Source of the DNA: Acidimicrobiaceae bacterium
GTDB taxonomy: Bacteria > Actinomycetota > Acidimicrobiia > Acidimicrobiales > Poriferisodalaceae
Assembly (NCBI GenBank): GCA_002722565.1
Contig: PBMG01000020.1
Location: 62,001 to 126,000 of the forward strand
DNA: 64,000 bases
Direction of reading: 5' to 3'
The position numbers and the translations under genes are program-made. Numbering within the stretch: the stretch's first letter is position 1; the number at the start of each line of letters is the position of its first letter. Under the pieces are notes generated by a model. That model searched no databases, was not told the origin of the DNA, and saw nothing but the letters and a program-made list of their open reading frames with translations. Shown piece by piece: positions 51,922 to 61,814 of the stretch.

Positions 51922-53625
51922 CTACCAAAGGCAACTGCACTCAACAGTGGCTTCTAGAGCCTTCCAGCGAAATGGGGTCGGCTCCGAAGTGGCGTCACAG
52001 CCTGTACATCTCAAAACAAAGTTCCCGTCTACTTTGCTCATCGTCACTGGCTGTTCGCCAGTGGACAGCCTCGCTTCTTTTTTGGGGGAAACTTTTTGAC
52101 GGGTGATCTCTGGCAGTTCTAAGACGTCAAAATCGAGATACAGAGGATCCGGCAACGAGACGGGAGGATTGTCCCAGACTTCTCTATGTTCTTCCGTTTC
52201 TTCAGCCCACCCCAAATAGCTCAACCAAGCGTATTTATCTACGGGGTCAAGTTTGTCGGGAATCTCCTTTACCGAAGTCATGGGACCAATCTTCTCTGGG
52301 GCGATTAGCTCTTCGGGTCCTGAATAGTTGAGAAATGAAACCAACTGGTCTTGTTCTCCTATCCCGAAAATTCGGGATGTTTCACTGATGGCTTCAATTT
52401 CCTCCATAAAGCCATCGCGCTCAGAAGCCGTTGGATCCTCCAATGTGTCACTTGCGTATAAGACAACAAATCGTGCTCCGACACCCAGTTGCTTCAAACG
52501 AAGTATCCGTCCCATTCGTTGGATCATTTGTCTTCGTGTTCGACTGGCATTGACGACAACTCCTAAGTTGGCGTCTGGAACATCGATTCCTTCGTCTAGA
52601 ACTCTGGGAGCTGCGACTGCGTCGAGTTTGCCATCGCGAAGGTCATTCAAGATCGTTTCACGCTCCAATCGAGCGGTATCACCAGTAATAATTTCAATCC
52701 CTAATAATGGATCCAAGCGATTAATTGCATGATTGGCCGCCTTCACAGTTTGAGTGAAGATCAGGGCCCCCGAAGCCTCAAGAATCACTGATGCAAAATT
52801 CGACAAAACTTCATACTTCGAACGGCTGGTAGCAACTATTTCACGGCGTTTCGAAAACGAATCAAGATAAGTACTGGCAGCTTTACCGTTTGGCCCCGCG
52901 TCGTTATCTGCCAAGTAACTAACCGCTGCTAAGAAAGCTCCAAAAGGCTCTTGAGGCATGTCAGGAATCGCGCGCAGTGTCTGCCGAGCAGCCACTAGGT
53001 CAGCTTCCATCAGGTCGTATTCATCTCGTTCTTCTTTAGCCAATGGCACTGCTACAAACGCGACCCTCGGTTGAGCACAGACTCCATCGGCAATTGCTTG
53101 ACCAAAATCGTATCTATAACAAACTCCACCAAAATAGGGGACCAACGTTTTTTCGACAGCGTCATCCGAACGTTCAAGGGTGGCTGTTAGTCCTAGTCGT
53201 TCTTCATATTCATGAATAAGCGACTTACGCAAAGTTGCTCCACCAAATCCATGACATTCGTCGGCGATCAAGAGGCCACCAAGATCTCCGGGCGGCAGAG
53301 GTTTTTTGGCGCTCGCAGAATGTCGAGTTGTGACCAAGACATCACAATCATCAGCTCGGTCGCTAAAGCTGTCCCCTAGACGTCCAATAACACACTGAGG
53401 CAAGGCTTTCTTTAGACTCTCCGACCATTGCTCCATAAGAACACGGCTCGGCACAACTACTAGTACAAAGAGGCCTCGTCTGTGAGCATCAGCTGCTGCC
53501 TGAAGAGCAACGTTTGTTTTTCCGGCCCCGGTGACCGCTTCAATAATGCCTCGACGCCCGCACCTCAACCAGCTCGCCAGCGCCAAGAGTTGCCATTTAT
53601 AGAGGAAATGTTGGGAGTTGTTCAT
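51922..53625 (-). CDS. XPB/RadD-like DEAH superfamily 2 helicase
   Basis: A 567-residue helicase. YKWQLLALASWL is the Q-like start, TGAGKT (residues 32-37) the Walker A, DECH (122-125) motif II, GLTATLER motif III-like, LDEGIDVPDANLGVV (near 370-385) motif V and QMIQRMGRILR motif VI. Its C-terminus carries CTGC ... CSC, a possible zinc ribbon, and an acidic mid-region. Related to XPB and RadD repair helicases. A monocistronic gene, 47 bases from the GH51 gene on the same strand. Confidence 0.88.
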   Translation of the reverse strand: MNNSQHFLYKWQLLALASWLRCGRRGIIEAVTGAGKTNVALQAAADAHRRGLFVLVVVPSRVLMEQWSESLKKALPQCVIGRLGDSFSDRADDCDVLVTTRHSASAKKPLPPGDLGGLLIADECHGFGGATLRKSLIHEYEERLGLTATLERSDDAVEKTLVPYFGGVCYRYDFGQAIADGVCAQPRVAFVAVPLAKEERDEYDLMEADLVAARQTLRAIPDMPQEPFGAFLAAVSYLADNDAGPNGKAASTYLDSFSKRREIVATSRSKYEVLSNFASVILEASGALIFTQTVKAANHAINRLDPLLGIEIITGDTARLERETILNDLRDGKLDAVAAPRVLDEGIDVPDANLGVVVNASRTRRQMIQRMGRILRLKQLGVGARFVVLYASDTLEDPTASERDGFMEEIEAISETSRIFGIGEQDQLVSFLNYSGPEELIAPEKIGPMTSVKEIPDKLDPVDKYAWLSYLGWAEETEEHREVWDNPPVSLPDPLYLDFDVLELPEITRQKVSPKKEARLSTGEQPVTMSKVDGNFVLRCTGCDATSEPTPFRWKALEATVECSCLW

Positions 53626-53672
53626 AGAGGGATCTCATGACGTTAAGGTTCAATTTGTTAATTTCCACCTTG

Positions 53673-55163
53673 TTACGTCACCTTGAATGTGGCGGCCACA
53701 AAACAATTCGGCGGAAGTTGCACCAATGATTTTCCGTCACCAGAAAATTCAACACCACTGCGTCTGACGGCATCTGGGTTGTCCCATGTGTTTTGCGCTG
53801 TTGGAGTCGGATGGTGCAGCATTTCACTGCTGACAACTTGTAGATGACCTCCTGAAAAGTCAACTTCTAAATCGAGAGGGAGCTCCACTGAACGATTAAC
53901 GGCATAGACATGTAATTCGTTGTTGTCGCTCAATATGGCAGCGCCATCCACAGCTGCCACGTACCCAAAGTCCGCGGAGTCTACGGTCGGTCCTTCATAA
54001 CTGAGACGTAGAGAGTTGCCTTCTCGACGATTAACAAACATTGCTAATGCTTCAAAGATCGTTTGGCGCAAAAGCTTGTCACCACTGGTAAGAACCGGCG
54101 CTATGACATTCACGACCTGAGCAATGTTTGCAATTTTTACAACATCAGCGTTGCGGATGAAGCTCATCAAAAACTGCGCACATACGAGCGCGTCTTGAAG
54201 GTCATAAATCTCTTCAACAAGATGCGCTGGAAATTTTCCGCCAGCCCACATGTTTTCTCTGTTCCGGGTCCGGTACCAAACATTCCATTCATCGAAAGCT
54301 ATAAACGGACGTCGGCGAGAGCGTCGTCTGCCAGCGACATACCGACAGACGGAATCAATTTCTGCGATTTGCTGATCGACAGCGACACCTGAGCACAAAA
54401 ACTGGGAAGTGTCGCCTGAATAGTTGTCTAAATACCTGTGGGTAGAAAGATAGTCAGCCAATCCTCCGACAGCTTCTAATGCTTGTCGATCCCATTCCAG
54501 ATAGGTCGAATTATCTGGTAGCGAGGTGCCAGACACCACAAGTTCGATTGATGGGTCAACTAATTTCATCATGTGCGCTGCCTGACGCGCTTTGATCCCG
54601 TAATCAGCTGCTGGCATATGGCCCATCTGCCAAGGCCCGTCCATTTCGTTACCCAAACACCAAAGTGGAACTTTTGAGACGTTGTCTGACTGATCAACCT
54701 TTTGTTGTTCAGCGATATCAGTTTCCAATTCACCATTGGTGTACTCAACCCAGTCTGCAGCCTCCTCGGGCAAGCCTGTCCCTAGGTTCACAGCGAACAT
54801 CGGAGACCAACCAGTTCGCTTGCATAGAGATAAGAACTCGTTTGTGCCGAACGTGTTTGGTTCAATCGTTCCCCACGCTAGATCTCTGCGGGTGGGCCGG
54901 TCGTGGATTGGGCCAACTCCATCTCGCCAGTGGTAATTAGAAACGAAGTTGCCCCCTGGATAGCGCATGACGGTGAAGTCAAGTTCATCTAGGGCAGACA
55001 GAACGTCTGTGCGACACCCATAATCATCAGCCTGAGCAGATGTTGGGTCATAAATGCCTTCGTAGACAGCACGCCCCATGTGTTCAAGAAACCCACCAAA
55101 GATTCTGGGGTCAACGGCGCCGACATGGTGATGAGGGTGGAGATGGAACTTGGCTTTAGACAC
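53673..55163 (-). CDS. GH51 alpha-L-arabinofuranosidase
   Basis: A 496-residue glycoside hydrolase of family GH51. HLHPHHHVGAVDPRIFGGFLEHMGRAVYEGIYDP is the family start; the acid/base Glu173 is in LWCLGNEMDGPWQMG and the nucleophile Glu292 is in FIAFDEWNVWYR. C-terminal beta domain follows. No signal peptide, so it acts on arabinose-containing oligosaccharides taken up by the cell. ATG 55163; divergent from the acyl-CoA dehydrogenase across 173 bases. Confidence 0.95.
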   Translation of the reverse strand: MSKAKFHLHPHHHVGAVDPRIFGGFLEHMGRAVYEGIYDPTSAQADDYGCRTDVLSALDELDFTVMRYPGGNFVSNYHWRDGVGPIHDRPTRRDLAWGTIEPNTFGTNEFLSLCKRTGWSPMFAVNLGTGLPEEAADWVEYTNGELETDIAEQQKVDQSDNVSKVPLWCLGNEMDGPWQMGHMPAADYGIKARQAAHMMKLVDPSIELVVSGTSLPDNSTYLEWDRQALEAVGGLADYLSTHRYLDNYSGDTSQFLCSGVAVDQQIAEIDSVCRYVAGRRRSRRRPFIAFDEWNVWYRTRNRENMWAGGKFPAHLVEEIYDLQDALVCAQFLMSFIRNADVVKIANIAQVVNVIAPVLTSGDKLLRQTIFEALAMFVNRREGNSLRLSYEGPTVDSADFGYVAAVDGAAILSDNNELHVYAVNRSVELPLDLEVDFSGGHLQVVSSEMLHHPTPTAQNTWDNPDAVRRSGVEFSGDGKSLVQLPPNCFVAATFKVT

Positions 55164-55336
55164 AATATGAGCGTAGTTGGAACAGGCTTTAGATCTCCTA
55201 GTTGATGTTCGGCACCAGCTAGATGATGATTGGTGGCTCCTAGTTATTTTGCTTTGTGTAGTTAGTTTCAGCTAGCCGGTGTGCATCTTGATTGGAAAAA
55301 TAATTCTCTGAGGTCACCCTCTCTTAAGATGGTTTC

Positions 55337-56593
55337 GTGAACTTAAACAATCCAGAAGCTGTGAAAATAGATGCAGCGCAATGGTTCGCTGAGCACTGGG
55401 ATCCTGATATGCCGCTAGGTGTTTGGTGGCAACTTCTCGCAGACGCCGGTTGGGCTTTCCCATCTTGGCCAGATGGATTCGGCGGCCGAGGTCTCTCATC
55501 TGGTCCGACTAAAGCTGCGATTCAAGCCCGGCGTGAAGCTGGCGCTTTTGGCCCACCGAATGGTGTTGCAACCTTTTTAGCGGCGCCGACCATCATGCAC
55601 TACGGAACTCAACAGCAACAGGAAAAGTATCTGCCTCGAATAGTTAATGGCCAGGACATTTGGTGCCAACTTTTTTCAGAACCAGGTGCTGGTTCGGATA
55701 TGGCTGGTTTGTCTACGAAAGCAGTTCGTGATGGTGAAGAGTGGGTAGTTAATGGCCAAAAAGTTTGGAACTCAGGCGCGCAATGGGCGCAATACGGAAT
55801 TCTTATAGCTCGAACAGACCCTGAAAAACCTAAGCATCGAGGGATTACTTATTTCCTTATCGATATGGAACAAGAGGGTGTGGATATTCGGCCGCTGCGT
55901 GAAATGACCGGAGATGCGGCATTTAATGAAGTTTTCTTGAACGATGCCCGAGTTGCTGAAGACGACCGCCTAGGAGATTTAGGTGATGGTTGGCGCGTTG
56001 CTATGACAACGCTGTCCCATGAACGTGATCCTGATAATGCAGGAATGGGAGAAACAGCAGCTTTTGGTGCAATTGATCGAGATATGAGCGTTCGCGATCA
56101 CAGCACAAGTATTTCGTCTAAGAATGACGGATTTTCTCTTGCCTTAAGCGGTGGAGTATCCAAAGTCCTCGATGATGTGACATCACAATTCGATGCTGCG
56201 ACTGACCCGGGGACGCGCCAGAGATTGGCAAGAATTCTTGAGATGCGAAGATCTGCTCGATGGTCTGGTATGCGGGCGGCAGCGAAGATCAAGGCCGGTG
56301 GTCAGCCCGGTCCTGAGGTTTCCACACTCAAGCTTCTCGGTTCTGACATGGGCCGTGAAATTCGTGATGTAGGGCTAGAAGCAATGGGGCCGTATGGGAT
56401 GTTGTATGGCGAAGACGCTCCAACTGACGGCCTTTTTCATGCTTACTCAATGTTTACTCCTGCTCAATCTATTGCGGGTGGGAGTGACGAAGTTCAGCGA
56501 AATATTGTGGGTGAGAGAGTGCTTGGTTTACCGCGGGAGCCGGGTGAAAAAGAACAACGTGAATTACCGTGGTCAGACCTTCCGCGCAGTTGA
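55337..56593 (+). CDS. Acyl-CoA dehydrogenase
   Basis: A 418-residue acyl-CoA dehydrogenase of normal length. FPSWPDGFGGRGLSSG in the N-terminal helical domain, CQLFSEPGAGSDMAGL (near residues 114-129) and VNGQKVWNSGAQWA (near 138-151) in the middle domain, and SIAGGSDEVQRNIVGERVLGLPREP at the C-terminus. Starts at GTG 55337, without a clear ribosome site. Substrate chain length not shown. Monocistronic, followed by a hairpin terminator. Confidence 0.92.
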   Translation: MNLNNPEAVKIDAAQWFAEHWDPDMPLGVWWQLLADAGWAFPSWPDGFGGRGLSSGPTKAAIQARREAGAFGPPNGVATFLAAPTIMHYGTQQQQEKYLPRIVNGQDIWCQLFSEPGAGSDMAGLSTKAVRDGEEWVVNGQKVWNSGAQWAQYGILIARTDPEKPKHRGITYFLIDMEQEGVDIRPLREMTGDAAFNEVFLNDARVAEDDRLGDLGDGWRVAMTTLSHERDPDNAGMGETAAFGAIDRDMSVRDHSTSISSKNDGFSLALSGGVSKVLDDVTSQFDAATDPGTRQRLARILEMRRSARWSGMRAAAKIKAGGQPGPEVSTLKLLGSDMGREIRDVGLEAMGPYGMLYGEDAPTDGLFHAYSMFTPAQSIAGGSDEVQRNIVGERVLGLPREPGEKEQRELPWSDLPRS

Positions 56594-56671
56594 CGGCTAA
56601 TAATTAGATTGGCGAAACGATGGGTGCTCCACTCATCGTTGCAAAGACGCTCTTGTACTCGTAACTAAAAA

Positions 56672-56701
56672 CACAGCCCCCTGTCTTGTTAGAGGGTTGT
56701 G
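56672..56701. terminator. Bidirectional intrinsic terminator between acyl-CoA dehydrogenase and tRNA-Ala
   Basis: CACAGCCC (56672-56679) pairs with GGGTTGTG (56694-56701). On the minus strand it is followed by TTTTTAG, which suits ending the tRNA-Ala transcript; on the plus strand by GTTT only. The gap 56594-56931 holds this site and tRNA-Ala, nothing else found. Confidence 0.65.
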
Positions 56702-56731
56702 GTTTAAGCCTGTTTTAAGAGGTTTTGTTTG

Positions 56732-56805
56732 TGGAGCTGATCGGAATCGAACCGACGACCCCCTGCTTGCAAAGCAGGTGCTCTAGCCAACTGAGCTACA
56801 GCCCC
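56732..56805 (-). tRNA. tRNA-Ala (anticodon TGC)
   Basis: A 74-base cloverleaf. Acceptor GGGGCTG pairs with CAGCTCC and discriminator A; the D-arm AGCTCAGTTGGCTAGAGC and T-arm GGTTCGATTCC are canonical; anticodon loop TTTGCAA gives TGC. The 3' CCA is not encoded. Minus strand, ends in the hairpin at 56672-56701. Confidence 0.97.
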
Positions 56806-56931
56806 AATAACTCTCAGAGGGTACCGAAGTAACGCCCGGAGTACGACTTAAGCAAACAATCGATTTTGCAGGCATGATCAAGGTATTGAAACTCGCTATA
56901 AATAAGCGAATCTTCTCAGGAGGAATACCTA

Positions 56932-57834
56932 ATGAATATGCCCGCGATTTCGTTGGCTGCTGTTAATGGTCGACGTCAACAAACACTCGATGTAGCCGCC
57001 GAAATTGAGCATCGCGGTTTTTCAGGGATTTACTGCCCCTCCATGGGTGACTGTGTAGCCCTATGTCAAGCAATCGCTTCTGCAACTAACGAAATAACTT
57101 TCGGTACTTCAGTCCAGCCTATTTATTTCAGAAACCCGGAGGATCTCGCCGCAACAGCTGCTTTTATTCATGAAATTAGCAACGGTCGATTCCGCTTGGG
57201 GATAGGTGTGACTCATGGTCCAGTTCATCAACGTTTAGGAATTACTCCCGGAAAACCGTTAGGCGATATTCGCGACTACGTAGCTGCTATGGAACGCGCA
57301 GCCGAACATCACGGCGAACTCCCGCCAATTGTTTTGGCGACGCTGAGACGAAAAATGGTTGAACTTTCAGTTGAAATCAGTGCTGGCGCTGTGTGGGCTA
57401 ACGCCAGTCGTAATGATTTCAACAATTCAGTTGCTGACATACCTGAAGACGTTCAAGGGAGCGATTTCTTTATTGGCAACATGATTCCGACAGTGATCGA
57501 CGAGGATCGGAGCGCCGGTGCTGAGAGAAACAGAAAGACTCTCCAGGGGTATGTAGCTCTACCGAACTACCGGAACTACTGGAAACAGGCAGGATATACC
57601 GAGGAGATGGAAGGTATAGAAGCTGCTCTTGAAGCGGGTGATCGTGACCGTGTTTTGACATGTATGTCGGATGACTGGCTATCAAATGCGACTCTTTACG
57701 GATCTCGAGACGAAGTGCGTCAGGGTGTCGAAGAGTGGTTTGATCAAGGTTGCAAGACCCCAATTCTCGTGCCGTCCAGCACTAGCGGCGGACAAATGCA
57801 CGCCATACAAGAACTTTTTGATTGCTTTTCATGA
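56932..57834 (+). CDS. LLM-class (F420-dependent type) oxidoreductase
   Basis: A 300-residue luciferase-like barrel, shorter than the two other family members here. EIEHRGFSGIYCPSMGDCVALCQAIASATNEITFGTSVQPIYFRNPEDLAATAAFIHEISNGRFRLGIGVTHGP is the characteristic N-terminal half; EEWFDQGCKTPILVPSSTSGG closes it. Strong ribosome site AGGAGG eight bases before the ATG suggests high expression. Cofactor inferred; likely cotranscribed with the dehydratase 21 bases downstream. Confidence 0.9.
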   Translation: MNMPAISLAAVNGRRQQTLDVAAEIEHRGFSGIYCPSMGDCVALCQAIASATNEITFGTSVQPIYFRNPEDLAATAAFIHEISNGRFRLGIGVTHGPVHQRLGITPGKPLGDIRDYVAAMERAAEHHGELPPIVLATLRRKMVELSVEISAGAVWANASRNDFNNSVADIPEDVQGSDFFIGNMIPTVIDEDRSAGAERNRKTLQGYVALPNYRNYWKQAGYTEEMEGIEAALEAGDRDRVLTCMSDDWLSNATLYGSRDEVRQGVEEWFDQGCKTPILVPSSTSGGQMHAIQELFDCFS

Positions 57835-57855
57835 AATCTCGGTCCGGAGAGTCGA

Positions 57856-58812
57856 GTGTCTTCTGACATAGATCTCGAAGCAGCCTCAGCCCGGCTCGCC
57901 GGTGTCGTGAGACGAACACCGGTCTTGCGTTCGCGTTTGTTAGATGAGCGTGTCGGTGCAGAGGTCCACTTAAAGGCTGAACATCTACAACGGACTGGTG
58001 CGTTTAAATTCCGCGGCGCCTTTAATGCGATTGCAGCGATCCCAGCTTCTGTTCGTCAACAAGGCGTTATCTCTTATTCGTCCGGAAACCATGCGCAGGC
58101 TGTAGCTCGCGCTGCTCAACTATTTGAGATTCCAGCAACAATCGTGATGCCCACTGACGCGCCACAATCAAAACGCGATGCAACCGAAAGTTACGGTGCT
58201 GAGATCATTAGTTATGACCGTTACACCCAAAACCGAGAGGACATCGCAGCAGAGATAGTGCAGGAAAGAAATTTGAGCTTGGTGCCCCCTTTTGATCATC
58301 CTGATGTGATTGCCGGTCAATCCACTTGCGTCCAAGAATTATTCGAAGAGTCCGGACCGTTAGATCAGTTGATTGTCTCAGTTGGGGGTGGTGGACTGAT
58401 TTCGGGAAGTGCGTTGGCAGCACATCAACAAAACCCAAACTGTCAAATTGTCGGCGTCGAACCAGAATTAGGCAACGACGTTCAGTTGTCCCTTAGGGCA
58501 GGGAGAATCATTAAAATCGAAGTGCCCGACACGATTGCCGATGGACAACAAACCACCTCGCCCGGCGTACACACTTTTACTGTCATCCAACAACATGTAG
58601 AAGAAGTCGTGACTGTTACCGATGGTCAGATCCTCGATGCAATGGACTATTTATTTCGATACCAAAGACAAATAGTTGAACCCAGCGGCGCCAGCGCTTT
58701 GGCGGCTCTTTTATCTGGGGAAGTAAAGCCGGCTGGTGATCGGATTGGGGTCATTTTATCTGGAGGAAATATTTCACCAGAACGCTTCATCGAGCTCATG
58801 GCAGACCGATAA
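57856..58812 (+). CDS. Threonine/serine dehydratase-type PLP enzyme
   Basis: A 318-residue fold type II PLP lyase. RRTPVLRSRLLDERVGAEVHLKAEHLQRTGAFKFRGAFNAI has the PLP Lys in FKFRGA (near residue 53), SSGNHAQAVARAA is the substrate loop, SVGGGGLISGSALA the phosphate loop. Length and motifs match catabolic threonine dehydratase or serine racemase (320 residues, no regulatory ACT domain). Start GTG 57856. Converts L-threonine or L-serine to the keto acid and ammonia, or racemises serine. Confidence 0.88.
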   Translation: MSSDIDLEAASARLAGVVRRTPVLRSRLLDERVGAEVHLKAEHLQRTGAFKFRGAFNAIAAIPASVRQQGVISYSSGNHAQAVARAAQLFEIPATIVMPTDAPQSKRDATESYGAEIISYDRYTQNREDIAAEIVQERNLSLVPPFDHPDVIAGQSTCVQELFEESGPLDQLIVSVGGGGLISGSALAAHQQNPNCQIVGVEPELGNDVQLSLRAGRIIKIEVPDTIADGQQTTSPGVHTFTVIQQHVEEVVTVTDGQILDAMDYLFRYQRQIVEPSGASALAALLSGEVKPAGDRIGVILSGGNISPERFIELMADR

Positions 58813-58827
58813 AACGGTTGTCCTCGG

Positions 58828-59856
58828 TTATCCAGCCTGACTCAACACCTCAACCTTGCCGAGGTAACTAACTTCTTTAGCTCGATCGGTATCCACGTCA
58901 TCAACCCAAGGCTCTAAGAAGGTCCGCCATCGTTGAGCCCAAGTATGGTCAGCGGTTACTCGAGACCATGCGGCTTCTCCGATTTTATTGGTCTCCTGAT
59001 GATCAGCGAGCAGGAGAGGGATTAGTTGCCCTAAGTCGCTCGCTGATTGGAATGTAATAATTTCCTTCCCCGGTTCTAAGACATGCTCAACAGCAGCCCG
59101 GGCTTGGACCAAAGAAGGTGTTCCTACAACCGCCGCTTCGTACACGGCCGTGGAAAGACCTAATTCAAAAGCCGATTTCTTGACTGCTGATTGATGGGCT
59201 AACGAGGCCGGTAATTCAACTAACAGATGGGCTCCAGCGAATAGTGTTGCACGTTCCGGCAAAGGCAAAGTATCAACAGCTGACACTTCTAGCGGTAAGT
59301 CGATCCAGCCTTCACCCATCACGACGACATCGTCTAGGTGATCAATACTCATGACGGCATCAATATTTTCAGGGTCAGAATTTCCTACTACGACGATCCC
59401 TCGTCGTTCAGAGGGAACAAAATTCATGAGCGCAGGTGGATGGACGGCAGGCTCTATTAGTGAAAGCCGAAATGTTCCGAGAGCCTCGTATTCATCAAAG
59501 GTCTGAAGATCAGGTACCGCAACCAGGTCGTATTCCCGTAAGTCGTCATCAATAACACTTAGGTCTGTTGTTGCACCTTCTAACAATGGCCCTGTATGTA
59601 AACAGACAGCGACCGTTTCTGAGACAGCTGTCAACGCTCGGATTTCATTTCGGTCGGGAATGCCTGCTGCTGGAACAACAACAAGTATTTCCGGAGAATA
59701 ACGATCTAACCCCCATTTGATAGCTGCACTTGTCGGTGCCACAGCAACAACTTCATGCCCCAGAAATCTCAGTGGCTCAGCTATCTGTGAACGTAAGGGG
59801 GATTCGGGGATATCTACTCCGTAACCGGTTACTACTATCCGCATTGTGGGGGCCAT
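58828..59856 (-). CDS. Glycosyltransferase-like (CgeB-type) protein
   Basis: A 342-residue cytoplasmic protein with a GT-B-like two-domain pattern: RIVVTGYGVDIPESPLRSQIAEPLRFLGHEVVAVAP at the N-terminus and, in the C-half, SALAHQSAVKKSAFELGLSTAVYEAAVVGTPSLVQARAAVEHVLEPGKEIITFQSASDL, which resembles the donor-binding C-domain of CgeB/DUF3880-type glycosyltransferases. No catalytic residues are established. The start could also be ATG 59844. Placed next to lgt and 43 bases downstream. Confidence 0.62.
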   Translation of the reverse strand: MAPTMRIVVTGYGVDIPESPLRSQIAEPLRFLGHEVVAVAPTSAAIKWGLDRYSPEILVVVPAAGIPDRNEIRALTAVSETVAVCLHTGPLLEGATTDLSVIDDDLREYDLVAVPDLQTFDEYEALGTFRLSLIEPAVHPPALMNFVPSERRGIVVVGNSDPENIDAVMSIDHLDDVVVMGEGWIDLPLEVSAVDTLPLPERATLFAGAHLLVELPASLAHQSAVKKSAFELGLSTAVYEAAVVGTPSLVQARAAVEHVLEPGKEIITFQSASDLGQLIPLLLADHQETNKIGEAAWSRVTADHTWAQRWRTFLEPWVDDVDTDRAKEVSYLGKVEVLSQAG

Positions 59857-59899
59857 CTCTGTAGGTCAAGGTGATTCGGCCACTATGGGGCCTCCCACT

Positions 59900-60730
59900 T
59901 CAGTGTGGAACACTTTCCGACGAATTTCGATGACCATCGGCCGGTTCATTTCGAAGGCCTTTCGCCACAATTCCAATTGCCACGAACAAGACAATGATCG
60001 AAGTCCACACATTGATCCGCACTCCAAAGACCTCTGTTGCTTTGTCAGTCCGTAGTAGCTCAATCCACAATCTTCCAAGGGTGTACCCCACTACATAAAT
60101 TGCCCAGCTATAACCCTTTTTCAAATTCGGAAACAACTTGGGAGTAACGATCGCGACAAACCCTGCGACACCCAAATTCCATAGAGCTTCATATAAAAAC
60201 GTCGGATGAAAAGTTTCCGACTCGACATACCCAGATGGACGATTTTTGGGATCAATCTGAAGGCCCCATGGCAAATCTGTTGGTCTCCCAAACAGTTCTT
60301 GATTAAACCAATTCCCAAGTCGTCCAATGGCCTGCGCAACCGGAATTCCGACCGCAGTGGCATCAAACATTGCAGGTACATCACCTTCTTCTCTGCGTAC
60401 TATCCACCAACCGGTAAGCGTTGCAGCGGCGACCGCCCCCCATATCCCAAGCCCTCCTTTCCAGACTTTCGGTATCTCTATCCACTGGCCTTGGAATCGA
60501 CTGAAATCAGTAGCGACGTGATAGAAGCGTCCCCCTAATATTCCTGCTGGAATAGCCCAAGTGGCCATCCGATGCACCACCACCGCGTCGCCGCCAGCAG
60601 CCTCATATCTACGACTACTTATCCATACTGCAATCAACGCTCCCACGGCGATCATCAGCCCATAGGCACGCAATTCGAGGGCCCCTATTTGTATGGAGTT
60701 TGTCGACGGGCTTGGGATCGCTGCAAACAT
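59900..60730 (-). CDS. lgt: Prolipoprotein diacylglyceryl transferase
   Basis: A 276-residue inner-membrane protein with seven predicted spans. LRAYGLMIAVGALIAVWISSRRYE, ILGGRFYHVATDF, GGLGIWGAVAAA (actinobacterial form of the HGGL loop), and RLGNWFNQELFGRPTDLPWGLQID (the signature near residues 140-163) identify it. It transfers the diacylglyceryl group to the lipobox Cys, needed by the BMP, YHYH and serine-hydrolase lipoproteins in this window. ATG 60730 with GGAG at good spacing. Confidence 0.95.
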   Translation of the reverse strand: MFAAIPSPSTNSIQIGALELRAYGLMIAVGALIAVWISSRRYEAAGGDAVVVHRMATWAIPAGILGGRFYHVATDFSRFQGQWIEIPKVWKGGLGIWGAVAAATLTGWWIVRREEGDVPAMFDATAVGIPVAQAIGRLGNWFNQELFGRPTDLPWGLQIDPKNRPSGYVESETFHPTFLYEALWNLGVAGFVAIVTPKLFPNLKKGYSWAIYVVGYTLGRLWIELLRTDKATEVFGVRINVWTSIIVLFVAIGIVAKGLRNEPADGHRNSSESVPH

Positions 60731-60817
60731 CAATTACTCCAGTCAAGTCGAGAATATAGGCATTGACTTACTTCAAAGAAACTCAATCCACCGACCAAGG
60801 GTGGTCGAACTTCCAAT

Positions 60818-61813
60818 TCACTCCTGAGTAGTTGAAATACCTTCATAGACGGCAGCTGAAATTCCTCGATTCTCAAGTTCTTGAAGCCACGGAAGTGGAC
60901 TATCGAGCATGCCTAAACTCCAAGACCCTGACGGCAGTAATCCTAATAGCGACCATTCTGCTGCAATAGCCGCAACGGCTGCGGCTGCAGATGACGGATG
61001 GTCTATGGCCCCCAAGACTTCTGTCGTCTGAACTGAATCTTGGATACCACGTATTTCAATACGAACTGCTCCTGGCCCTCCATCTTTGTGAGGTCGCCGC
61101 AGCATTGGCAGCCAGGCAGTCAGCCGATCGCGTCTAGTAGCCGCAACCTTGGCCGTAATTCGATCAACTTCAGGAAAACTCGCAGATAAAAGAAAAGGGT
61201 CTACGAGCGCAGCTCGGTAGCAATCACTCGCGCCAAGCGGGTCAGGAAACCAGACGAGTTCGCGTCCACTCCCACTTGGCCGTTTGACCCAACTCCTATC
61301 GCGCCATTCAACCGCTTCTTGAGTTCTGGCACGATGAAGCTGTCGTTGACACGAGGGTCCACCTGTACCCATTCGCGCAACATGTATTTCATCAACCTGA
61401 TCGAATCGCTCTCCACCATGACGTGCCAGCAAGCAACTCAAACCAGGCGAAAACGCTGCTCCGACAATCACCGAGCGATCTACCTTCATAGCGGTCGCTT
61501 CAAGGCCTAGGAGACCCTCTACATCATTTAAGGAGTCCGACAATGAAACCACGTGAGAATCATTTCCAAGTGCCTCTTCAGCAAGTTCCGTGTGTCCTCC
61601 AGGCGGCTGAGCCAACACAGTTACATCCGCTGCTGGTAGGGGACCCGGAGCAATAACTTCAATGTCTAGGTCAATCAATTGCCGGACAAAACCATGCATT
61701 CGTTGAGGATGTCTAGCTCCAAGAATCAGTCGGTCGACTAGACCCGAGGCAGCTAGCTGGCGCGCGACTCTTCGCCCGACGACACCAGAACCGATAACAG
61801 CAGCAGTTGTCAC
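60818..61813 (-). CDS. NAD(P)-binding dehydrogenase-like protein (saccharopine dehydrogenase-like)
   Basis: A 331-residue protein: AAVIGSGVVGRRVARQLAASGLVDRLILGARHP is a Rossmann dinucleotide fold start. The rest (HVVSLSDSLNDVEGLLGLEATAMKVDRSVIVGAAFSPGLSCLLARHG) is like saccharopine-dehydrogenase-type proteins, though the substrate domain is not recognised. Start GTG 61813, one base behind the small gene's stop, so coupled to it. Downstream of tRNA-Ile, upstream of lgt on the same strand. Confidence 0.7.
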   Translation of the reverse strand: MTTAAVIGSGVVGRRVARQLAASGLVDRLILGARHPQRMHGFVRQLIDLDIEVIAPGPLPAADVTVLAQPPGGHTELAEEALGNDSHVVSLSDSLNDVEGLLGLEATAMKVDRSVIVGAAFSPGLSCLLARHGGERFDQVDEIHVARMGTGGPSCQRQLHRARTQEAVEWRDRSWVKRPSGSGRELVWFPDPLGASDCYRAALVDPFLLSASFPEVDRITAKVAATRRDRLTAWLPMLRRPHKDGGPGAVRIEIRGIQDSVQTTEVLGAIDHPSSAAAAVAAIAAEWSLLGLLPSGSWSLGMLDSPLPWLQELENRGISAAVYEGISTTQE

Positions 61814-61814
61814 G